A program made the position numbers and the translations under genes. 19,617 nucleotides of DNA from an uncultured Fenollaria sp. (lineage in GTDB: Bacteria > Bacillota > Clostridia > Tissierellales > Peptoniphilaceae), in contig NZ_CAKPYL010000023.1 in the NCBI RefSeq assembly GCF_934202865.1, positions 1-19,617 of the forward strand. The letters run 5' to 3'. The notes beneath the pieces were generated by a model that did not search any database, was not told the DNA's origin, and saw nothing but the letters and a program-made list of their open reading frames with translations. This document shows, one piece after another, positions 1 through 8,048 of the stretch; position 1 is the first letter of the stretch, and each line of letters opens with the position of its first letter.

Positions 1-1554
1 GAGTATTGCCACCAAAGAAACTTCTGGTAGGTCAAGACCTTCTCTAAGAAGGTTTATTCCGACTAGGCAATCAAATTTCTTTTCTCTAAGATCCTTTATA
101 ATCTGCATTCTATCAATTGCAGTGACATCTGAGTGCATATAAGTAACATTGATACCTAATTGATCAAGATACTTAGTTAAGTCCTCAGCCATCTTTTTAG
201 TAAGCGTTGTGATTAATACTCTCTCATCTTTTTTAGCTCTGATTCTAATTTCCTTAATCAAGTCATCTATTTGACCCTTAGTAGGTCTTACTTCAATCAC
301 TGGGTCTAGTAGGCCCGTTGGTCTAATAACTTGCTCTACAGTGTTTTTAGAGCGTTCTAGCTCATATTGAGCAGGTGTCGCGCTCACATATATAACTTGA
401 TTCATCATAGCTTCAAACTCAGCAAATTTCAATGGCCTATTGTCAAGAGCGCTTGGTAGTCTAAAGCCATAGTCTACAAGCGATGTCTTTCTAGACCTAT
501 CGCCCTCATACATTGCTCTGATTTGAGGTACACTTACATGTGACTCATCTATAAAGGTTATAAAGTCCTTTGGGAAGTAGTCAATCAAGGTATATGGCCT
601 TGATCCTGGTTGTCTTTGTGATAAGTGTCTAGAATAGTTTTCTATACCCGAACAAAAACCTATCTCATTAAGCATTTCCAAATCATAGTTAGTTCTCTCT
701 TTAAGTCTTTGTTCTTCAACAAGTTTACCATGCTCATGAAGCCACTTAAGCCTATCATCGAGCTCAAGCTTAATGCTTTCAATAGCTTTTTTAACTTTGT
801 CATCAGTTGTCGCATAGTGAGACGCCGGGAAGATGGATACATGCACTCTAGTGCCTATAATCTCGCCAGTTAATGAATCAATTTCAAGTATCTTATCAAT
901 CTCGTCGCCAAAGAACTCAATTCTAAAGGCATTTGTCTTTTCAGATGCTGGGAATATATCGAGTATATCTCCTCTAACTCTAAATGTTCCTCTGATAAAG
1001 TTTATATCATTTCTGACATATTGTATGCTAATTAATTTTTTAATTACATCATCTCTTGAGATTTGCATCTCAGGTCTAAGTGATACCATCAGCTTTTCAT
1101 AATCAATTGGGTCACCTAAGCCATATATACATGAAACAGACGCAACAATGATTACATCTTTTCTTTCAAATAAAGCTGCCGTTGCAGAGTGCCTTAGCTC
1201 ATCTATGTCGTCATTGATCTGACTGTCCTTAGCAATGTAAGTATCAGTTGCAGCTACATAAGCCTCTGGTTGATAGTAGTCGTAGTAGCTTATAAAGAAC
1301 TCAACAGAGTTTTCTGGAAAGAATTCCTTAAACTCGCTATATAACTGATACGCAAGAGTCTTGTTGTGTGCGATGACTAAAGCTGGTCTTTGCGTCTGTT
1401 TAATTATATTTGCCATAGTGAAAGTTTTACCAGAGCCTGTTACGCCTAGCAAAACTTGATCCCTATAGCCTTTATTAATCCCTTCAGATAGTGATTCTAT
1501 TGCCTTTGGTTGATCTCCAGTAGGAGTATAATCAGACTTTAATTTGAATTTCAC
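1..1554 (-). CDS. uvrB: UvrABC excinuclease subunit B (3' end cut off)
   Basis: UvrB is the damage-verifying helicase-like subunit of nucleotide excision repair. It receives lesions from UvrA and recruits UvrC. My translation gives 518 codons, open to the window edge. The Walker A motif GVTGSGKT lies near residues 37-44, the DNA-wedging beta-hairpin segment begins at [11 protein letters not shown] near residue 92, and DESH and SATPAQYE helicase motifs follow. The last visible residues, [15 protein letters not shown], are helicase motif VI territory. The family runs to about 660 residues, so roughly 140 C-terminal residues including the UVR domain are outside the window. I chose the GTG at 1554 because an AAGGTG ribosome binding site sits about 7 bases upstream and the product then begins with the expected [16 protein letters not shown]. 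The start overlaps the TAG stop of the upstream lipoprotein gene by one base, so the two are probably translationally coupled. Confidence 0.97.
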   Translation of the reverse strand, partial: MKFKLKSDYTPTGDQPKAIESLSEGINKGYRDQVLLGVTGSGKTFTMANIIKQTQRPALVIAHNKTLAYQLYSEFKEFFPENSVEFFISYYDYYQPEAYVAATDTYIAKDSQINDDIDELRHSATAALFERKDVIIVASVSCIYGLGDPIDYEKLMVSLRPEMQISRDDVIKKLISIQYVRNDINFIRGTFRVRGDILDIFPASEKTNAFRIEFFGDEIDKILEIDSLTGEIIGTRVHVSIFPASHYATTDDKVKKAIESIKLELDDRLKWLHEHGKLVEEQRLKERTNYDLEMLNEIGFCSGIENYSRHLSQRQPGSRPYTLIDYFPKDFITFIDESHVSVPQIRAMYEGDRSRKTSLVDYGFRLPSALDNRPLKFAEFEAMMNQVIYVSATPAQYELERSKNTVEQVIRPTGLLDPVIEVRPTKGQIDDLIKEIRIRAKKDERVLITTLTKKMAEDLTKYLDQLGINVTYMHSDVTAIDRMQIIKDLREKKFDCLVGINLLREGLDLPEVSLVAIL

Positions 1555-3155
1555 TATGCATCACCTTTACTAATATCTATCTCATAAATAATGTTCTTCG
1601 TATAATTCTTATCAATAACCTTTGTACTTTTATATAGCTTCTTTAAATCATTAGTCAAATATAAACTTAAGTTATCGACATTTTCAAAAAGAACTTCCTC
1701 TTTAAGATTATTATCCAATTTGCATAATAATAAATCATATGACTCAAGATTTATATCTTTTTTAGCTAAAACATATTCATCATCTATCTTTTTGATGTAA
1801 GAGTAATCGCCCTTAATTATCATCTTATAAAATCTTTCATTTAAGTTATAAGTATATAGGCTAGTGCCTTCAATCTTATTGTCAATTCTATAAACAAAGG
1901 AATTATCATCAGCATAATAATAGTTTTCTACTTCATCTATAAAGTCATAATCTTCAAAGTCTCTAGTGATATATAGCATTTGATTGATGTCATACTTTGA
2001 TAAATATACGTAGAAGCCGTTGATATAAGAGGCTCTGATTATATTATCCTCAGCGCTAAATAATTCTATATAGCTATCGTCATTTAGATCTACTTCATAA
2101 AGAGTCGTCATATTAGCCTCGCCTCTGCTGATTGCAAGAACTGAATCATCGCTCTTAAAGTTTGCATCAATTATATTTAAATCATCTTTATAATCAATAA
2201 ACTTTATTTCATCTTTTTCTTCATTGTAAACAGCACTGCTTAAAGCTGAGGACTTGTCTTTAAAGTTGATAATTATGTCATCATTTTTATTATTCTTGTA
2301 TATGGACTTAATATCACCACTAAAAGACAATATCTTCTTAGAATTTCTGCTAGCTATATCATAGATATAGATATTGTTCACATCATCGTCTTTTTTGTTA
2401 TAGTATATAGCTTTATCTGTATTTAGCTTAAAGACATTACCATTGTCGACAAACTTTGAAATAATTTCTTCATCAAGCGAGAGAACTTTACCCTCATTCG
2501 CATCAAAATTTATTTTTAAATTTTTTATAGGATGCTCATGATCATCCTTTTCATAAACAAATTTATATTTAATCTGCCAAATAGGCTTATCTGTATAAAT
2601 TAATTCAGCTGAATCAGGTAGGTTCGCAATAAGCTTGTATTTTTGCTTGACATAATTGATTGCATTGTCCTTAGTGTACTTTATATCAATATTTTTTATA
2701 CCACTTTTGTCAATAAGAAAATCATCCGCTTCTATATCATCTGGAAGTTTATTAAGCAGCTTGATGCTTATATATGGCGTGCAAACATTGTTCGAGTCTT
2801 TCTTCGAATTAAGCAATATGTGAAACTTGCCGTTTTTATATACTACAGATGAAAGCTCTATATCATCAGTTAAGCATGGCTTAATAACCATGCTTAATAA
2901 TGAACTATCATTTTTGTCAATTTCCACCCTATCATTTTGTACTTCAAGATCCTTTAAATAATTAATCTTTCTTAGCACAAAAGGAATTTCTTTATTTTCA
3001 CTTAACTCAATCTCTTCTCCTTCATCTGTAGGAGCGTCAAGCTCGTCAAAACCATAGCGCTTATCACTATCCTTTATGAATAGTGGTCCGTTAGTACAAG
3101 CGCTTAGTGCAAGTATTGAGATAAATATAAGTAATAAAGATATATTTTTTCTCAT
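1554..3155 (-). CDS. Large lipoprotein, PepSY-like segment plus possible beta-propeller
   Basis: I do not recognise a named family for this 533-residue protein. It has a type II signal peptide with lipobox LSAC (lipidated Cys20), so it should be anchored on the outer face of the membrane. Residues about 24-60 are acidic linker. Residues about 165-235 (from [14 protein letters not shown] through [12 protein letters not shown] to [13 protein letters not shown]) resemble a PepSY-type repeat. The remaining roughly 290 residues are beta-rich and very acidic, with repeated short units of the kind (K)[17 protein letters not shown], suggesting a TolB- or WD40-like propeller; that fold is inference. 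The gene lies 8 bases after the PC4 gene, its start has no clear Shine-Dalgarno sequence, and it overlaps the uvrB start by one base. It therefore depends on the shared operon for expression. Function is unknown. Confidence 0.85.
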   Translation of the reverse strand: MRKNISLLLIFISILALSACTNGPLFIKDSDKRYGFDELDAPTDEGEEIELSENKEIPFVLRKINYLKDLEVQNDRVEIDKNDSSLLSMVIKPCLTDDIELSSVVYKNGKFHILLNSKKDSNNVCTPYISIKLLNKLPDDIEADDFLIDKSGIKNIDIKYTKDNAINYVKQKYKLIANLPDSAELIYTDKPIWQIKYKFVYEKDDHEHPIKNLKINFDANEGKVLSLDEEIISKFVDNGNVFKLNTDKAIYYNKKDDDVNNIYIYDIASRNSKKILSFSGDIKSIYKNNKNDDIIINFKDKSSALSSAVYNEEKDEIKFIDYKDDLNIIDANFKSDDSVLAISRGEANMTTLYEVDLNDDSYIELFSAEDNIIRASYINGFYVYLSKYDINQMLYITRDFEDYDFIDEVENYYYADDNSFVYRIDNKIEGTSLYTYNLNERFYKMIIKGDYSYIKKIDDEYVLAKKDINLESYDLLLCKLDNNLKEEVLFENVDNLSLYLTNDLKKLYKSTKVIDKNYTKNIIYEIDISKGDA

Positions 3156-3163
3156 CTAATTAA

Positions 3164-3424
3164 TTATATTTCTTCATCTTCATTAGATTCATCATCTGAA
3201 CCTAAGTCTATATCGTTTAATAAATCTCTTAACTTTCTAGCTTCAGCATGTGTTAGGGATATGCCCTTACCCATCCTGCTGTGGTCTTCTCTCCAGTTTC
3301 TAATGTCAACTTTGCCATCGGCACCGTTCCAAGAAATAACATTTACTTCTTTAACCATGCCCTTGCCATTGTTAGAAAATTCTCCTAATTGTTCTAGTAT
3401 TTCGTATTCAAAATCTTTTGCCAT
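3164..3424 (-). CDS. PC4/YdbC family single-stranded DNA-binding protein
   Basis: This 86-residue protein matches the bacterial YdbC branch of the transcriptional coactivator PC4 (p15) fold, known from Lactococcus YdbC as a dimeric ssDNA-binding protein. Diagnostic stretches are VNVISWNGADGKVDIRNW (about residues 28-45) and MGKGISLTHAEARKLRDLL (about 51-69), followed by an acidic tail (SDDESNEDEE) that could mimic DNA or interact with other proteins. Length is typical for the family. An AGGAG ribosome binding site precedes the ATG. It sits 9 bases downstream of the ctpA stop, in the same operon as uvrB, which fits a role in DNA metabolism or transcription, although its precise function in Bacillota is not settled. 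Confidence 0.9.
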   Translation of the reverse strand: MAKDFEYEILEQLGEFSNNGKGMVKEVNVISWNGADGKVDIRNWREDHSRMGKGISLTHAEARKLRDLLNDIDLGSDDESNEDEEI

Positions 3425-3433
3425 TTTCTTCTC

Positions 3434-4666
3434 CTATTTATTTAATATTTCTATAGCTTTTTGTATTTGATTATCTTTTCCAAGATTGTCTATAGATATA
3501 GTTTTTACTTCTTCATTTAATTCTACTTTTACATCAGGTGATATGCCCTTGCCGTGTATATTGACTCCGCTAGGTGTGTAATAAGCACTTGTAGTAAGTT
3601 TTAGGCCTTCACCATCTGGCATATTGTATACAGTTTGTACTATGCCCTTGCCAAAGGTTTGTGTGCCGACTATAGTTGCTCTCTTTCTGTCTTTAAGCGC
3701 GCCAGCAACTATTTCCGAAGCTGATGCAGAGCCCTTGTTAACAAGAACAACTATCTTGATATCGTCTGCGCCTTTAGTAGCGTTTATAGTTTCTTTATTG
3801 TTTTGCTTATCAAGTGTGTACATGATTAAGCCGCCATCAAGAAATGTGTTAACTACTTGTGTTGATGTTGTTAACAGTCCACCTGGATTGTTTCTTAAAT
3901 CAAGTATTAGCTTTGTCATACCTTGCTTCTTAAGCTCTTTATATTGCTTGTTGAAGTCATTATATGTTGGCGTATCAAAACCTGATATATTTATATAGCC
4001 TATATTATCTTTTAATAGCTTTGATGAAACAGTTTGCACTTTGATTATTTCTCTAACTATATCAAAGTCTAAGAATTGTGCCTTACCATTTTTATCTCTT
4101 CTTAATATAGTGATTTTAACCTTTTCACCAGGCTTGCCTCTCATAATCTTTACAGCATCATCCAGTTTGTCTGCAGTAAAGTCTTCTCCATTAATCTTTA
4201 TGATCTTATCATCAGTTTTTAAGCCAGCTCTATCTGCTGGTGTACCCTTCATTGGTGAAACTATTGTAATTAAGTTATCATCAATAGATCCGCTTACGTA
4301 TATACCAAGGCCAGCGAATTCACCGTCAGTCTCTTCATTAAACTTTTTATATTCGTCTTCAGTCATGTAATATGAGTATGGATCATTTAAGCTACTTACA
4401 GCGCCTTTAAGCATACCCATAAGAACGTCGTAATCATCTGCCTTCTTATAGTAATTTTTATCAATCATACTCTTAACTTCATTTATTCTCTCTAAGACAT
4501 ATTCATCATCAAGTTTTTTATCAGTCTTTTCATTATCATCTTTCTTTGCAATGATCTTCGTATCAGCAACTTTACTCTTTGAATTGCCGATATTATACGA
4601 AATAAGATTGCTTGTAAAAAATAAAGCTAAGACCAATATTGTTATTAATACTTTCTTTAATTTCAT
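3434..4666 (-). CDS. ctpA: S41 family C-terminal processing protease (CtpA/CtpB type)
   Basis: This is a secreted or membrane-tethered serine protease with an N-terminal hydrophobic segment (about residues 5-24) that acts as signal peptide or anchor. A PDZ domain (about 105-200; GLGIYVSG, SPADRAGLK-like TPADRAGLK, GEKVKITILR) selects C-terminal tails of substrates. The S41 core follows, with DLRNNPGGLL at about 256-265. The serine-lysine dyad is intact: Ser315 within GSASASE and Lys340 within TFGKG, with Gln344 four residues later, spacing identical to that known for B. subtilis CtpB. Length (410) is normal. The ATG is preceded by GGAGG located just after the stop of the upstream M23 gene, 11 bases away. 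Its position directly behind an ftsEX-M23 block suggests that it processes or degrades envelope proteins such as that hydrolase; this is inference. Confidence 0.95.
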   Translation of the reverse strand: MKLKKVLITILVLALFFTSNLISYNIGNSKSKVADTKIIAKKDDNEKTDKKLDDEYVLERINEVKSMIDKNYYKKADDYDVLMGMLKGAVSSLNDPYSYYMTEDEYKKFNEETDGEFAGLGIYVSGSIDDNLITIVSPMKGTPADRAGLKTDDKIIKINGEDFTADKLDDAVKIMRGKPGEKVKITILRRDKNGKAQFLDFDIVREIIKVQTVSSKLLKDNIGYINISGFDTPTYNDFNKQYKELKKQGMTKLILDLRNNPGGLLTTSTQVVNTFLDGGLIMYTLDKQNNKETINATKGADDIKIVVLVNKGSASASEIVAGALKDRKRATIVGTQTFGKGIVQTVYNMPDGEGLKLTTSAYYTPSGVNIHGKGISPDVKVELNEEVKTISIDNLGKDNQIQKAIEILNK

Positions 4667-4677
4667 TTTATCCTCCG

Positions 4678-5796
4678 TTATCTAAGCCAATTTATTGGAT
4701 TTGTGAAATTACCGTTCTTTCTTACTTCAAAGTGTAAGTGTGGACCGGTTGAGAATCCAGTTGATCCAACTTTTGCTATTGCTTGTCCTTTTTTGACTTT
4801 CGCTCCCTTGCTCTTTAATAATCTCGAGCAGTGTCCGTAGCCAGTAACTATCTTTCCGCCGTGGTCAACTAGTACTAGGTTACCATAGCCAGCATATTTA
4901 CCAGAGAAAATAACTGTGCCGTCTGCCGCTGCAACGATATTTGTTCCTGTTGGAGCAGGTATGTCTATGCCGGTGTGTAACCTTTTTATCTTAAATATAG
5001 GATGGTTTCTATAACCATAGCCTGAACTAATTCTAGTATGACCAGGTAGTGGCCATCCAAGCTTGCCGCCTACAAACTTTTGAGAATTAGATTGAAGCTT
5101 AAGTATTTGCGCTCCTAAGTTTTTAGAGTCTTGCTCAAGTTTTGCCAGACTCTTTTTAGCCTTCTCTATATCATTTTTTAATATTGCAAATTGTTTTTCT
5201 TGTTCTGATTTTAATTTGGATACTTCATCTTTTTGACTAGCTAGTTTGTTTTTATTCTCAACTTGAGTGTTCTTTAAACTTTCAAGTGAAGATTTTATCT
5301 TAACGATGTTATCAACTTCGCCCTCAATACTTGCTATAAGGTCTTGATCTCTCTTCGCTATCTTTTGAACCATGTTTTTCTTAGAAAGATAATCATCCAA
5401 AGACTTAGATGAAAGAAGTACTGTAACGTAGTTATCATCACTGTTCATATACATGCTTCTTAATCTCTTTCTAAATAAAGCATCATTTTCTTTTAGTCTC
5501 TTTTGAGCATCTTCAAGCTCAGTAGTCTTTTGCGCTATCTTGCCATCAGTCTCTTTAATAGCGTTATTAAGATTATCTATACTCGAGTTTAAAGATGAAA
5601 TACTATTTCCATACTTAACTATATTGTTATAAACGTTTGTAGATTCTTTTTGTTTAGTGTTTATCTCATTTTTTGTGTCCTTAATCTGCTTGTCAACATT
5701 TTTCTTCTTATTCTTTAGCTTACCAGCTGCAAAGACAGTTTGAAAACTTAAAGCTAATATTAATAAAACGATTATCAATCTCTTCTTCTTAAACAA
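4678..5796 (-). CDS. Coiled-coil M23 (LytM) murein hydrolase, EnvC-like
   Basis: This 372-residue secreted protein has a signal peptide ending near VFA-A (residue 23). A long coiled coil at about 25-235, rich in K, E, Q, S and L, is like those of EnvC, PcsB and CwlO. A C-terminal LytM/M23 peptidase domain (about 245-372) follows. The zinc ligands are present: His274 and Asp278 in HTGID and His355 in PHLHFE, with catalytic His322 (YGHC) and His353. Unlike E. coli EnvC, which is degenerate, this domain should be catalytically active. The gene starts 8 bases after ftsX, so it is the likely extracellular partner that FtsX controls through the coiled coil. The start is TTG at 5796, with AGGTGA just upstream; no better in-frame ATG exists that keeps the signal peptide. 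Confidence 0.93.
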   Translation of the reverse strand: MFKKKRLIIVLLILALSFQTVFAAGKLKNKKKNVDKQIKDTKNEINTKQKESTNVYNNIVKYGNSISSLNSSIDNLNNAIKETDGKIAQKTTELEDAQKRLKENDALFRKRLRSMYMNSDDNYVTVLLSSKSLDDYLSKKNMVQKIAKRDQDLIASIEGEVDNIVKIKSSLESLKNTQVENKNKLASQKDEVSKLKSEQEKQFAILKNDIEKAKKSLAKLEQDSKNLGAQILKLQSNSQKFVGGKLGWPLPGHTRISSGYGYRNHPIFKIKRLHTGIDIPAPTGTNIVAAADGTVIFSGKYAGYGNLVLVDHGGKIVTGYGHCSRLLKSKGAKVKKGQAIAKVGSTGFSTGPHLHFEVRKNGNFTNPINWLR

Positions 5797-5804
5797 ATAA
5801 TCAC

Positions 5805-6704
5805 CTATACCTTTAATAACTTCTTAAGTGAACTGATGCTACCAAGCATACCAATTCCAACACCTAATGTCACAAATATAATACTAAAGTCTGTAATAAT
5901 ATTTTCCGGACTAACTAAGGCATCGCTAAGCATTCCATTTTTTGATCCAGCTAGATAATCATATACATATGAGTAGCCAAATTTTACACATAGCATTGCG
6001 ATAAGTGCTGCAATTAGGCCTATCATTATACCCTCAAACACATATGGACCAGTGATGTAGCCGTTAGTTGCTCCAACATACTTCATAATCTCAATCTCTT
6101 TCTTTCTTGAGCTTATGGATAATCTTATAGTATTTGAAATCAAGAATATTGAGATGAATATTAAGGCTATGATTAAAGCAAAGCCGCCTATCTGCATGTA
6201 CTTAGATATCTTAAGTAAATGTATTACTTCATCAGATAAATACCTTACATCTTCAACGCCTGGCATCATCTTGATCTCTCCAGCAACATCGTTTATCTTT
6301 TCTATATCATTAACATGAATCTTGAATGCATTTGGTAGTGGATTATCTTCCTTGTATTCTTCAAGTAAGTAGCTCTTATTTTCCCATTGTTCAAACATGC
6401 TTTCTAGGCCTTCATCTTTGGAGATAAATTTAACTTCTTTAACTTCATCTATGTCCTTGAGCTTCTCTTCCATGTCCTTAATACCTTCATCATCAACACC
6501 ATCTAATAAGAAGACCTTTACTTCGTTTATCTTTTCTTTAGTGTCTCCAACAACTTTATTAACGCTTAAAACTATAATCAATACAGTTGAAAGTATTAAT
6601 AAAACTGAAAGTATAGATACTATTGCTGCTAAGGCCATGTTGAAGTGCCTTGCTATACCTTTAAATCCGTCTTTAATTATATTTATCATTTCTCTAAATT
6701 TCAC
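5805..6704 (-). CDS. ftsX: Cell division protein FtsX
   Basis: FtsX is the membrane subunit of the FtsEX complex, which couples cytosolic ATP hydrolysis by FtsE to a peptidoglycan hydrolase outside. The 299-residue product has TM1 at about 23-51. A large extracytoplasmic loop (about 52-168) contains the family-typical NPLPNAFKI. TM2 to TM4 lie near 170-193, 219-240 and 270-291, and the conserved cytoplasmic stretch SSRKKEIEIMKYVGAT follows TM2. I chose the GTG at 6704 because AAGGTGGG lies 7 bases upstream and the product begins MKFREMINIIKDG, like other FtsX proteins. An open frame extends further upstream to 6731 but would overlap ftsE by 38 bases. With this start the overlap with ftsE is 11 bases. 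Confidence 0.95.
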   Translation of the reverse strand: MKFREMINIIKDGFKGIARHFNMALAAIVSILSVLLILSTVLIIVLSVNKVVGDTKEKINEVKVFLLDGVDDEGIKDMEEKLKDIDEVKEVKFISKDEGLESMFEQWENKSYLLEEYKEDNPLPNAFKIHVNDIEKINDVAGEIKMMPGVEDVRYLSDEVIHLLKISKYMQIGGFALIIALIFISIFLISNTIRLSISSRKKEIEIMKYVGATNGYITGPYVFEGIMIGLIAALIAMLCVKFGYSYVYDYLAGSKNGMLSDALVSPENIITDFSIIFVTLGVGIGMLGSISSLKKLLKV

Positions 6705-7377
6705 AGTAGTACCCACCTTCATATACATCACTTACAACATTGCCGTGGTTTAAAGTGATTACTCTTTTTTTCATCTCGTCAACGATGTTCTTCGCATGCG
6801 TTGCCATGACTATGGTTGTGCCTCTATTGTTGATATCTTGCAATAAGTTCATTATTTCCCATGCAGTATCTGAGTCAAGGTTACCTGTTGGCTCGTCCGC
6901 AATGATAACATCAGGCTTATTTACTAAAGCTCTGGCAATGGCAGTCCTTTGGCACTCGCCTCCTGAAAGTTGGTGAGGATAAGACTTTGCCTTGTCACTT
7001 AGACCAACCATGCTTAGTATAATAGGCACACTCCTTCTAATCTCTCTAGGCTTCTTACCAATAATCTCCATAGCAAAAGCAACGTTTTCATAAACAGTCT
7101 TATTAGGTAAAAGTCTAAAGTCTTGAAAAACAACTCCTATATACCTTCTAATATATGGAATCTTTCTATTACTAACATCAGTTATGTCTTCATTGTTCAA
7201 ATATATTTTGCCGCTAGTGGGCCTAATTTCTTTCAATATTAATTTTGTCAAAGTTGACTTGCCTGCCCCAGATGGTCCTATCAAAAATACAAACTCACCC
7301 GGTTTGATGTGTATGTTTATATCATTAAGAGCAAGAACTTCGCCATATTTTTTACTTACGTTTTCTAATCTAATCAA
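6694..7377 (-). CDS. ftsE: Cell division ATP-binding protein FtsE
   Basis: FtsE is the ABC-type ATPase of FtsEX. In the 227-residue product Walker A is GPSGAGKST (about residues 34-42), the signature is LSGGECQR (about 137-144) and Walker B is VIIADEPTGNLD, with Asp161-Glu162. The switch histidine lies in MATHAKN. The common LSGGEQQR is changed to ECQR, which leaves a Cys in the signature; this is tolerated in other ATPases but uncommon. The natural start appears to be the TTG at 7377: AGAGGTG lies 8 bases upstream, the product opens MIRLENVSKKYG as in other FtsE proteins, and the length is the family norm. The frame can be extended to an ATG at 7398, but that ATG has no ribosome binding site of its own and adds seven non-family residues. 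It is the first gene of the minus-strand operon. Confidence 0.96.
   Translation of the reverse strand: MIRLENVSKKYGEVLALNDINIHIKPGEFVFLIGPSGAGKSTLTKLILKEIRPTSGKIYLNNEDITDVSNRKIPYIRRYIGVVFQDFRLLPNKTVYENVAFAMEIIGKKPREIRRSVPIILSMVGLSDKAKSYPHQLSGGECQRTAIARALVNKPDVIIADEPTGNLDSDTAWEIMNLLQDINNRGTTIVMATHAKNIVDEMKKRVITLNHGNVVSDVYEGGYYCEI
6712..6719 (-). promoter_or_regulatory. Ribosome binding site deciding the ftsX GTG start
   Basis: AAGGTGGG on the minus strand lies within the end of ftsE, 7 bases before the GTG at 6704. The upstream in-frame ATGs at 6731, 6728 and 6722 have no comparable motif, so the GTG is the better start. Confidence 0.65.
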
Positions 7378-7385
7378 AAATATAA

Positions 7386-7392
7386 CACCTCT
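7386..7392 (-). promoter_or_regulatory. Ribosome binding site deciding the ftsE TTG start
   Basis: AGAGGTG on the minus strand sits 8 bases before the TTG at 7377. It lies inside the extended frame that begins at the ATG at 7398, which argues against that longer start. Confidence 0.6.
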
Positions 7393-7421
7393 TGTCATTT
7401 ATAATCGTTTTGTGGTAGAAT
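7392..7421 (+). promoter_or_regulatory. Sigma-A-type extended -10 promoter for the folate/CofE-like operon
   Basis: A -35 box TTGTCA (7392-7397) is followed after 18 bases by -10 box TAGAAT (7416-7421), preceded by TGG to give an extended -10. Transcription would start near 7428, leaving a leader of about 45 bases. A second possible pair, TTGTGG (7410-7415) with TATAAT (7434-7439) at 18 bases, overlaps it. The region also has to serve the divergent ftsE gene: a TATAAT on the minus strand at 7437-7432 is visible, but its -35 region is poor. No riboswitch-sized leader is present on either side. Confidence 0.55.
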
Positions 7422-7431
7422 ATACATATAT

Positions 7432-7437
7432 ATTATA
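7432..7437 (-). promoter_or_regulatory. Possible -10 box for the ftsE operon
   Basis: A perfect TATAAT on the minus strand lies about 55 bases before the ftsE TTG start, in the short divergent region. No convincing -35 box is found 16-18 bases upstream (TTTATT is the best), so this is weak. It overlaps the candidate plus-strand -10 box at 7434-7439. Confidence 0.3.
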
Positions 7438-7457
7438 ATACAAAATGCTTAAAAAAT

Positions 7458-7465
7458 AAAGGGGG
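7458..7465 (+). promoter_or_regulatory. Ribosome binding site for the TTG start of the cyclo-ligase gene
   Basis: AAAGGGGG lies 7 bases before the TTG at 7473 and supports that non-ATG start. No in-frame ATG occurs near the expected N-terminus. Confidence 0.65.
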
Positions 7466-7472
7466 AATTTCT

Positions 7473-8048
7473 TTGAACAAGAAAACACTAAGATCTCAGC
7501 TCTTAGAGACAAGAAAAAATATCTCCGAAGAAGATAGACTTAATAAATCAAAGATAATAATCGATAAGCTGATGGCGACTCACGAGTATAAGAACGCTAC
7601 TAATATCATGGCCTTTGCTAGCTTTGGTACCGAGGTTAATACTCACGATTTTATCAAGACTTCACTTGCTAATGGCAAGAGAATCATCTTACCTATATCA
7701 ATCAAAGAAGACAGAAGTCTTTTTTTGCAAGAAATTACAAATTTTGATGAACTAAAACCATCTACTTATGGTATACTAGAACCAGAGAAGAAAGAAAATT
7801 TTGATAGAAATAAACTTGACCTAGTCATAGTTCCCGGTGTTGCCTTTGACCACAGAGGCTTCAGGTTGGGCTACGGCGGCGGTTACTACGACAGATTATT
7901 AGCCTCACTTGATAAGAGAACTAAGATTGTCGCTATCAATTTTGAGGAGCTATATGTATATAGAGTTATTATTAGCAGGTACGATATGAAAGTTCCTGTC
8001 CTTATAACAGATAGAAAAATTAGAAATTTCCAAAGGAGAGCAAGATGA
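7473..8048 (+). CDS. 5-formyltetrahydrofolate cyclo-ligase
   Basis: This cytosolic enzyme (MTHFS; YgfA/YqgN type) converts 5-formyl-THF to 5,10-methenyl-THF using ATP, returning a dead-end folate to one-carbon metabolism. The 191-residue product has the N-terminal basic ATP-contacting region (KKTLR), the motif VIVPGVAFDHRGFRLGYGGG and the signature GYGGGYYDR (about residues 134-142). The C-terminal segment is somewhat diverged: the usual HD-x-PVD reads YDMKVPV, and the last residues are basic (RNFQRRAR). It begins with TTG, supported by a strong ribosome binding site 7 bases upstream. Its TGA stop overlaps the ATG of the next gene (ATGA), so the two are translationally coupled. It is transcribed divergently from ftsE. 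Confidence 0.93.
   Translation: MNKKTLRSQLLETRKNISEEDRLNKSKIIIDKLMATHEYKNATNIMAFASFGTEVNTHDFIKTSLANGKRIILPISIKEDRSLFLQEITNFDELKPSTYGILEPEKKENFDRNKLDLVIVPGVAFDHRGFRLGYGGGYYDRLLASLDKRTKIVAINFEELYVYRVIISRYDMKVPVLITDRKIRNFQRRAR

Noticed and set aside
625..1102. Plus-strand open frames opposite uvrB
   Set aside because: They lie wholly within the well-conserved uvrB coding region on the other strand, lack family features and have no ribosome binding site of note.
3624..4370. Plus-strand open frames of 109-124 codons opposite the S41 protease
   Set aside because: They are antisense shadows of ctpA; hydrophobic appearance is a by-product of the reverse complement of Lys/Asp/Asn-rich codons.
7398..7472. 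Possible riboswitch (for example THF) in the divergent spacer
   Set aside because: The leader of the cyclo-ligase gene would be about 45 bases, too short for a known folate riboswitch, and no conserved stem was seen.
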